From Candidatus Fibrimonadaceae bacterium (GTDB lineage: Bacteria > Fibrobacterota > Fibrobacteria > Fibrobacterales > Fibrobacteraceae), in NCBI GenBank assembly GCA_031281345.1, contig JAITFN010000015.1, forward strand, positions 1 to 64,000: a stretch of 64,000 bases of DNA, in the 5' to 3' direction. Shown one piece after another: positions 58,259 through 64,000 of this stretch; position 1 is the first letter of the stretch, and every line of letters starts with the position of its first letter. The position numbers were made by a program, and so were the translations under genes. The notes below the pieces were generated by a model. It did not search any database. It saw only the letters and a list, made by a program, of their open reading frames with translations, and was not told the DNA's origin.

Positions 58259-59626
58259 ATGCGGGCTACGACCCTTGAAAAATTATTACTCATCATTTTT
58301 GACTGCATAGCAAGCAGCTTGTGCTTCTTTATATTTTTGCCAAACTACACCGAACACATAGCTCTTGCTGTTTTGTGCTGGTTTTTGATATTTTTATGCG
58401 CTGGCGCATATCGCAGGTGGCTTTTGGAGTCTCGCACAGCTCACGTTATGTATATGCTAAAAATAGTTGGAGCTGCATATTGCTTGACCGTAGCCGCCTT
58501 GTTTGGCAAAAACGCATTTAGCATAGACAAATTCCTTAGAGATATTTCTCTTGCTTCAAACTACTTTCTTTCTGTTTGGTTTTCTGTTAGCATTTTTAGG
58601 CTTTTGATTTGCAAAATTTTGCGGCATTTCCTCAGCAAAGGCTGGGGTGCAGACTGTATTCTTTTACTCGGTTGCACAAATGAAGCACGGGAATATTCGC
58701 AGTTGTTTAAAGATAATCCCCAACTTGGGAAAAAAGTGATAGGCATTGTGGAAGAAAGTTATGGACCAGAAAAAATCTTTGAAGGCTTGCAAATTTTGGG
58801 GACTTATTCCGATTTGCCAAACTTAATCAAAAAAAACAATGTACAAGCGATTATCATAGCTCACCGCAACAATTCCGAAAAGAAAATCAATGAAATTTTA
58901 TATTGGGTAGCTCACTTGCCCGTGAAAGTTTATTTGGTGCCAAGTTTGTGGGAATGCGCAAAGAATTTCAAAACATCTAGCCAACCGATGCTTGTGCGTT
59001 CCAAAGAATTACAAGAGCTTTTTGTGCTTAATTTGCTGCCTTGGCAGGCCACCGCAAAAAGAATTATGGATATTGCAATAGCCTTGCTTTTGCTTGTGCT
59101 TACATTTCCCTTGCTCTTAGTAACCGCTATTGCAATTAAATTAGATTCTAAAGGTCCTGTTTTTTACAAGCAGCAGAGAATAGGTTTGTATTCAAGGGCA
59201 TTCACCATCTATAAATTTCGCTCTATGAAGTTAGATGCAGAAAAAGACGGTCCACAATGGGCAAGAAAAAACGATAACCGCATAACAAAAGTTGGGAGAT
59301 TCATTCGCAAATACCGCATAGACGAAATTCCGCAGCTGATTTGCGTTTTAAAAGGCGATATGAGCATGGTGGGTCCCAGGCCAGAACGTTCTGTATTTAT
59401 AGAAGAACTCCGCAAAACCATTCCATTTTACGCAAGCCGTTTAAAGATGAAACCAGGCATAACCGGCTGGGCTCAAGTTCGCCACCATTACGACAACGAT
59501 ATTGAAGACGTAAAAATAAAACTGGGCTACGACATTTACTATTTATCCAATGCATCCATTTTGCTAGACATTCAAATTTTAATCAGAACAATTTACGTGG
59601 TTTTAGCCGGAAAAGGAGCGCAGTAA
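58259..59626 (+). CDS. Polyprenyl-phosphate sugar-1-phosphate transferase (exopolysaccharide initiation)
   Basis: A 455-aa membrane protein of the WcaJ/WbaP type. Four N-terminal TM helices (1-120) are followed by a Rossmann-like CoA_binding_3 segment (ILLLGCTNEAREYSQLF), a fifth hydrophobic helix (KRIMDIAIALLLLVLTFPLLLVTAIAI) and the bacterial sugar transferase domain with KFRSMKLDAEKDGPQWA, RKYRIDEIPQL and MSMVGPRPERSVFIEEL. It loads the first sugar phosphate onto undecaprenyl phosphate. TATATT lies 10 nt before the ATG. It starts an EPS region. Confidence 0.93.
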   Translation: MRATTLEKLLLIIFDCIASSLCFFIFLPNYTEHIALAVLCWFLIFLCAGAYRRWLLESRTAHVMYMLKIVGAAYCLTVAALFGKNAFSIDKFLRDISLASNYFLSVWFSVSIFRLLICKILRHFLSKGWGADCILLLGCTNEAREYSQLFKDNPQLGKKVIGIVEESYGPEKIFEGLQILGTYSDLPNLIKKNNVQAIIIAHRNNSEKKINEILYWVAHLPVKVYLVPSLWECAKNFKTSSQPMLVRSKELQELFVLNLLPWQATAKRIMDIAIALLLLVLTFPLLLVTAIAIKLDSKGPVFYKQQRIGLYSRAFTIYKFRSMKLDAEKDGPQWARKNDNRITKVGRFIRKYRIDEIPQLICVLKGDMSMVGPRPERSVFIEELRKTIPFYASRLKMKPGITGWAQVRHHYDNDIEDVKIKLGYDIYYLSNASILLDIQILIRTIYVVLAGKGAQ

Positions 59627-59645
59627 AATTGCTACCTTACAACCT

Positions 59646-60827
59646 ATGCCTATAAAAGATGTAAAACCGGAAATTCTCGCCGAATTGCGCGGAAACAATG
59701 CCGCAGATTCCTTGCTTTCCAAAGATGCTGCAAAAAACGCAGACGCTCTGAGATTTTTCCCCGAAAATCACGAAGGCGAAATTCGGCCACCCTTTTTTCA
59801 CGATACCGACCGCATTATACATTCTCAGGCTTATACCCGCTACATAGACAAAACGCAAGTGTTTTATCTGTGCGAAAACGACCATTTAACGCATAGGGTG
59901 CTGCACGTTCAGCTTGTGGCAAAAATAGCCAGAACTCTTGGGCGGGTTATGAAATACAATGAAGATTTAATAGAGGCAATAGCCCTTGGGCACGATGTTG
60001 GACATTCACCCTTTGGGCATACCGGAGAGAGATTTCTCTCTGCTTTTTTGAGAAGCAAAAATGAGGGTTATTTTTGTCACAATGCGCAAAGCTTTAGGCA
60101 GTTGCACGAAATTGAAAAAACCGAAGGAAAGCACTATATAAACTTATGTATTCAAACATTGGATGGCATACTTTGCCACAACGGAGAATGGATAGACGCA
60201 GAATATAAAAACAATTCCAGCAAAACAAAGGAAAAACTCTATGAGGAATATCAAAAATGCCTTGTTGATGAAAATGCAACAAAAAAACTGCGACCTATGA
60301 CAATGGAAGGCTGCATTGTGCGAGTTTCCGATGTTATTGCATATATAGGCAGGGATATAGAAGATGCCATTGCCGTGAATTTGATAAAAAGAGAGGATAT
60401 TCCAGCAGATGTAGCCGAGGTTCTTGGAAATACCAATAAACTCATAGTTAATTCACTCGTTTTGGATATAATAAACAACAGTTATGGCAAAAATTCCATA
60501 TCTTTTTCAAAAGACGTTTTTAACGCTTTGAATAACCTAAAAAAATGGAACTACAAAAATATTTACGATGCTCCACAAAAAATGTCTGAAGACTCTAAAA
60601 TACAGAATATGTTTAATGCTGTGATGGAATCTCTTATAGAAAAAAAACTGCGAGGCAATATCAAAGAGCAATATCACAAATGGGAAAAAGACCAAAGCGA
60701 GGAATATTTCAATACAAATGGTCCCGCACGCATAGCGGCAGATTATTTGTCTGGAATGACAGACGATTTTTTGATGAGTTCTTATAGGGAATTGGTTGTT
60801 CCAAAATCCTTTGGATTTAGTTTTTAA
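59646..60827 (+). CDS. dGTPase-like HD-domain triphosphohydrolase
   Basis: A 393-aa cytosolic enzyme. HD-domain metal ligands are in LTHRVLHVQLVAKIARTLGR, IALGHDVGHSPFGHTGERFL and GCIVRVSDVIAYIGRDIEDA. The family hydrolyses dGTP (or dNTPs) to the nucleoside and triphosphate. Its place between two envelope genes looks incidental. The stop is immediately followed by the next ATG. Confidence 0.88.
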   Translation: MPIKDVKPEILAELRGNNAADSLLSKDAAKNADALRFFPENHEGEIRPPFFHDTDRIIHSQAYTRYIDKTQVFYLCENDHLTHRVLHVQLVAKIARTLGRVMKYNEDLIEAIALGHDVGHSPFGHTGERFLSAFLRSKNEGYFCHNAQSFRQLHEIEKTEGKHYINLCIQTLDGILCHNGEWIDAEYKNNSSKTKEKLYEEYQKCLVDENATKKLRPMTMEGCIVRVSDVIAYIGRDIEDAIAVNLIKREDIPADVAEVLGNTNKLIVNSLVLDIINNSYGKNSISFSKDVFNALNNLKKWNYKNIYDAPQKMSEDSKIQNMFNAVMESLIEKKLRGNIKEQYHKWEKDQSEEYFNTNGPARIAADYLSGMTDDFLMSSYRELVVPKSFGFSF

Positions 60828-60828
60828 T

Positions 60829-61941
60829 ATGAAATTTTTGCTTGGCTTTTTACTTTTGGTTTTTTTTGCTTCTTGCGCAAAAGAATCCGTGCCAAAAGAA
60901 AACAGTGAGCAAGCCGAGCATTTTAGTGTGTATTATGGCGATGGCTATAAAATTTTGAACATAAAAGAAGCATGGAATGGAGATTCCGAAAATCACCGCT
61001 GGTTGCTTTTGGATTCAAACGAAAATAAAATCCCAGATAGCTTAAAAAATTTGCCTGTGATTAAAATTCCAATTAAAAGAGCTGTGGTGCTTTCTACGGT
61101 GGCTATAGCTTTTATGGAAAAAATGGGCTTGCTCCATAGTATAGTAGCTGTTGAAAACAGAAATTTGATTTACAGCGAAAAAATGCAGAACTTAATAGAC
61201 TCTCTTTCCATAAAACAGGTTGGAAGCGGAAACACTTTGGATTTGGAAACCATATTGATTTTGCGCCCAGACATAGTTTTAACCTTTGGCACAGGCTCCA
61301 CCATTTACGATGACTATCCCCGCCTTAAAACCTCAGGAATTCCAGCTATTTTAACCGCCGAGTGGATGGAGAGCCACCCTCTTGCTCGCTTTGAATGGTT
61401 AAAGTTTTTTGGGATTTTGTTTGGAAAAGAAAAAGAAGCAGATTCAATTTTCAAAGAGACTGTTCACAGATATAATTTGCTTGCGGAACAAGCTCTGAAT
61501 TCTGCCGAAAAACCCTCTGTTATCACGGGATACCCCCAAGGCTCCGAATGGCTTGCGGGCGGAGGGAACAGCTACTTTGCAAAATTTTTGCGAGATGCTG
61601 GAGCAAAATATATTTGGGAAAACACACCCCAAACGGGGCTTTTAACGCTCAATATAGAGGCTGCTTTGCAAAGCGGGGCGCAGGCAGAGTTCTGGCTACA
61701 TCCAAGCCTCTGGGCGAGCAAGTCAGAAATTACGCAAAATGAACCGAGAATGCACATATTTCCTTCTTGGCAAAACAACAAAATCTATCAAAGCTCAAAG
61801 CGCACCGGCAAAAACGGAAGCAGGGATTTTTATGAATCCGGTGTGGCATACCCAGATTTGGTTTTGGCAGACCTCATATTTATATTTCACCCAGAAATTT
61901 TGCCAGAACACCGTTTTGTATATTATGAGTTGGTAAAATGA
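60829..61941 (+). CDS. Periplasmic binding lipoprotein (BtuF/FecB type)
   Basis: The start is moved from 60796 to the ATG at 60829, right after the dGTPase stop. This gives 370 aa with lipobox FASC (MKFLLGFLLLVFFASCAKES). The PBP cluster III fold shows IPIKRAVVLSTVAIAFMEKMGLLHSIVAV, LETILILRPDIVLTFG and PSVITGYPQGSEWLAGGGNSYFAKFLRDAGAKY. Ligands of this family are iron-siderophores or cobalamin. No permease genes are adjacent. It overlaps the next gene by 4 bp. Confidence 0.88.
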   Translation: MKFLLGFLLLVFFASCAKESVPKENSEQAEHFSVYYGDGYKILNIKEAWNGDSENHRWLLLDSNENKIPDSLKNLPVIKIPIKRAVVLSTVAIAFMEKMGLLHSIVAVENRNLIYSEKMQNLIDSLSIKQVGSGNTLDLETILILRPDIVLTFGTGSTIYDDYPRLKTSGIPAILTAEWMESHPLARFEWLKFFGILFGKEKEADSIFKETVHRYNLLAEQALNSAEKPSVITGYPQGSEWLAGGGNSYFAKFLRDAGAKYIWENTPQTGLLTLNIEAALQSGAQAEFWLHPSLWASKSEITQNEPRMHIFPSWQNNKIYQSSKRTGKNGSRDFYESGVAYPDLVLADLIFIFHPEILPEHRFVYYELVK

Positions 61942-63089
61942 TACGTTTTTTTATAATTATTCTTATGGTCTTGCTCTCGCTCGCAAACGCGGCAGATGGC
62001 TCGGCATCAAAATCCGAAATTCAAGCGATTTCAAAGCCAATTTTTTATGAAGAACTACTCCTTAGGCAACGAGACCAAATGGTGCAAAACCCCGTAAATT
62101 TGGAAAGCCCTGTAGATTCAAATTACAAAATCGGTCCTGGTGATTTTTTTGAAATTCTTTTTCCTTCGGGAGTTGAGGGTTTGCAGGTTTCACCAGAAGG
62201 AACGGTTGCCATTCAAGGTAGCGGAATTGTTTACGTTAATGATATTCCTCTTTACGAGGCAAAACGAAAAATTTTGGACAAACTAAAAAATCGTTATGAC
62301 CAAAGATACATAGGAGTGCATTTGGTTCAGCTTCGCAAATTTATGGTGAACGTTCATGGGGCGGTGTGGAACCCTGGGCAAGTTACGGTTAGTGGGCAGG
62401 CAAAGATAATGGGAGCAATTTATGCTGCCGGAAATTTTAAACAATCGGCGAACAAAGATAGCATTTACATATACCGCAAAGGCGACACTATAGTCACAAC
62501 AGAAAATATCCTTTTGCAAGCTGGAGACATAATAGAAGTTCCCTACAAAGAATGGCAGCAAACAGTCAATTTAATTTTAGCCGATAAAGCAACAACAGTT
62601 CCTTATGTTCCAAATCGCACAATAAAAAAATATACCGAAGATGCTGGCATAAATATTGAAGGTGGCTACAACGGAGTGAGCGTTAAATATCATGAAAACA
62701 ACTTTGTGAAATGGATCGGAATAAATCAAATAGGCAGTTTTTCGCCAGAACCTTCGTGTGACATTGAATTTCATATTCAGTCACCTTTTGTATATATTGG
62801 TGGTGCTACAGCAGTGGTTGGAAAAGTTCCTTACAATCCGTCAATGCACGCAGCAGATTATGTGGCAGCAAGCGGAGTTACAATAATAACCGGAGATTTT
62901 TCCAGAGCCTCTGTTATGAGAGATGGAAAAAAAATTTCTGTGGATTGGGCAAAGGGTGAAATTTTACCCGGAGATTTTATTGAAATACCACGTACAGCCT
63001 ATGAACAAATAAAAGATGTTACATATTTTATAGCATCGCTTATAGGCATATTGGCAACAACTGTAACAATTTATGTAGCAACCAGGTAG
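61938..63089 (+). CDS. Polysaccharide export protein (SLBB, Wza-like)
   Basis: A 383-aa exported protein with signal peptide MIRFFIIILMVLLSLANA, without a lipobox. The Poly_export domain (SNYKIGPGDFFEILFPSG ... ISPEGTVAIQG-like QVSPEGTVAIQG) is followed by SLBB segments (FMVNVHGAVWNPGQVTVSG, then VYIGGATAVVGKVPYNP) and a C-terminal TM helix (VTYFIASLIGILATTVTIYVA). It likely forms part of the outer-membrane route for exopolysaccharide. Confidence 0.9.
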   Translation: MIRFFIIILMVLLSLANAADGSASKSEIQAISKPIFYEELLLRQRDQMVQNPVNLESPVDSNYKIGPGDFFEILFPSGVEGLQVSPEGTVAIQGSGIVYVNDIPLYEAKRKILDKLKNRYDQRYIGVHLVQLRKFMVNVHGAVWNPGQVTVSGQAKIMGAIYAAGNFKQSANKDSIYIYRKGDTIVTTENILLQAGDIIEVPYKEWQQTVNLILADKATTVPYVPNRTIKKYTEDAGINIEGGYNGVSVKYHENNFVKWIGINQIGSFSPEPSCDIEFHIQSPFVYIGGATAVVGKVPYNPSMHAADYVAASGVTIITGDFSRASVMRDGKKISVDWAKGEILPGDFIEIPRTAYEQIKDVTYFIASLIGILATTVTIYVATR

Positions 63090-63094
63090 GTAAT

Positions 63095-63703
63095 ATGTTT
63101 AGACTCACACTCGTTTTATTGTTATTGCTTGTAGCGGCGATTGCCACTATAGGCGTTTTGGTTGGTCGTTCTTTGAACGGCGGGCAGGTTATAACCCCAA
63201 AGCAGGAAACAAGCATTCACGTGAATGTGCGTGAGGTTTTTCCGGTGGCGGAATTCATATCTCTTGTTTACAGATACACAGCTGTAATTAAAGATGTGAA
63301 CAGCAAGGAAATGTTTGGCATTCCTATCCCAGGTACCGAAAAGAAAATGCTTGCGGTTATAGATGGGACTATAAAACTTGGCATTAACTGCAAAGATATG
63401 AAAATAGACACAACTCGCACAGACACGCTTTTCATAAAATTCCCGCCAATAAAAGTTCTCGCCCACGAATTGCACCCAGAAACGGCAGAAGTATATGACC
63501 AGAGAAACGGCATTTTCAATAAATACAGGGCAACTGACCATTTTGCAATAGAGGCAAGGCAAAAATCGGAAACAGAACTCAATGTTAGAGCCAATATGGA
63601 TATAGTTTTGCAAGCTCGTGCAGCAACTGAATACGCATTCAGATCGTTCTTGCACGCTCTTCCAGTTTTAGACACAATACCTGTAGCTTTTAAATGGAAT
63701 TAA
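63095..63703 (+). CDS. DUF4230-like membrane-anchored protein
   Basis: A 202-aa protein with one N-terminal TM (LTLVLLLLLVAAIATIGVLVGRSL). A periplasmic domain follows: VREVFPVAEFISLVYRYTAVIKDV, AVIDGTIKLGINCKDMKID and IKFPPIKVLAHELHPETAEVYDQRNGIFNKY, a pattern typical of DUF4230. Function unknown. Its position between the Wza-like and Wzz-like genes suggests an EPS or envelope role. Confidence 0.75.
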   Translation: MFRLTLVLLLLLVAAIATIGVLVGRSLNGGQVITPKQETSIHVNVREVFPVAEFISLVYRYTAVIKDVNSKEMFGIPIPGTEKKMLAVIDGTIKLGINCKDMKIDTTRTDTLFIKFPPIKVLAHELHPETAEVYDQRNGIFNKYRATDHFAIEARQKSETELNVRANMDIVLQARAATEYAFRSFLHALPVLDTIPVAFKWN

Positions 63704-63710
63704 AAGAAAT

Positions 63711-64000
63711 ATGTCTTTAACTGAAATTCTGATTTTTTTGCTGCAAAGAAAAAAATATTCAATCGGAATACCACTTCTTGCTGGAATTTCAGGATTTGTT
63801 ATAGCTTGGATTTCGCCAGAATATTACAAAAGCGAAATTAGAGTGTTTTTAGATACCGGTTCCAAAACAGCAAATATAAATTCTTTGGTAAAAAATGCCT
63901 CATCATCTAATATGCTCAGTTCTCTCGGAGCAGGTCTTGGAAGTGTTGGAACGCAAGAGAACGAAGATTTATATTTAGAAATTGTCAGTGGAAGAGATGT
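63711..64000 (+). CDS. Wzz/chain-length determinant-type protein, N-terminal part (cut by window end)
   Basis: An open frame from the ATG at 63711 runs off the window after about 96 codons. It opens MSLTEILIFLLQRKKYSIGI, has a TM helix (PLLAGISGFVIAWIS) and PEYYKSEIRVFLDTG, the usual start of Wzz/PCP co-polymerases that set polysaccharide chain length. Whether it also carries a tyrosine-kinase domain is not visible. Confidence 0.75.
   Translation, partial: MSLTEILIFLLQRKKYSIGIPLLAGISGFVIAWISPEYYKSEIRVFLDTGSKTANINSLVKNASSSNMLSSLGAGLGSVGTQENEDLYLEIVSGRD

Noticed and set aside
1-64000. CRISPR arrays, rRNA genes and insertion-sequence transposases
   Set aside because: Looked for repeat-spacer periodicity, rRNA signatures and DDE/HUH transposase motifs; none were seen in the window.

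Overview
The window looks like a chromosome segment from a low-GC, motile, Gram-negative bacterium of the Fibrobacterota (Fibrobacter or termite-gut relatives). The main clue is a large secreted protein with a fibro-slime domain. Also consistent are a flagellin, TolQ/TolR-type proteins, many lipoprotein signal peptides, a MEP-pathway gene (ispE), and a rpmH-rnpA-yidD cluster. The phylum call is an inference from these families, not from a marker-gene tree.

Layout. 0-5 kb: antitoxin-like gene, Na/Pi cotransporter, fibro-slime protein. 5-9.4 kb: housekeeping genes (hisH, ndk, dus, rnc, acpP, fabG), with a CbiM-like metal permease upstream of fabG. 9.4-13.7 kb: a STAS-like membrane protein coupled to a GH57-like protein that lacks the catalytic glutamate, then a DUF4105 (Lnb-like) protein and a Gln-rich lipoprotein. 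13.8-20.4 kb: rpsA-cmk, a solute-binding lipoprotein, a diguanylate cyclase, and a uvrC without its C-terminal HhH domain. 20.3-28.9 kb: a minus-strand signalling operon (HD-GYP response regulator and two giant hybrid histidine kinases). In one kinase the Hpt phospho-acceptor His is Asn. 29-31.8 kb: a subtilisin-like secreted protease with a downstream lipoprotein. 32-38.2 kb: pssA, ispE, gamma-carbonic anhydrase, ExbB/ExbD, rpmH-rnpA-yidD, a CnoX-like protein and an RlmI-like methyltransferase.

38.2-47.5 kb is an accessory region. An intact tRNA-Phe at 47440-47512 has its 3' part copied at 38179 and at 42136 (48-bp identical core in all three). This splits the region into two tandem integrative elements. 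Element 1 (about 4 kb) has no integrase. It carries small secreted or membrane proteins with reused leaders, plus structured non-coding DNA. Element 2 (about 5.3 kb) carries a tyrosine integrase, an HTH protein beside an iteron-like AT-rich region, and a translationally coupled pair: an EcoRI-family adenine methyltransferase and a DUF262-HNH nuclease. I read that pair as a restriction-modification-like defence module.

47.6-64 kb: flagellin with a sigma-28-type promoter and a structured 5' leader, a toxin-like gene overlapped by a candidate small RNA, comEC, a lipoprotein homologous to only the N-terminal region of the 31-kb protease, proS-rpoZ, a sugar phosphomutase fused to a eukaryote-type UDP-sugar pyrophosphorylase, and the start of an exopolysaccharide cluster (sugar-1-P transferase, SLBB export protein, Wzz-like protein cut by the window end).

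A genome-wide habit is visible: many non-operonic genes have a TATATT -10 box only 6-10 nt before the start codon and no Shine-Dalgarno, which suggests widespread leaderless transcripts. Genes inside operons and on the islands usually do have Shine-Dalgarno sequences.
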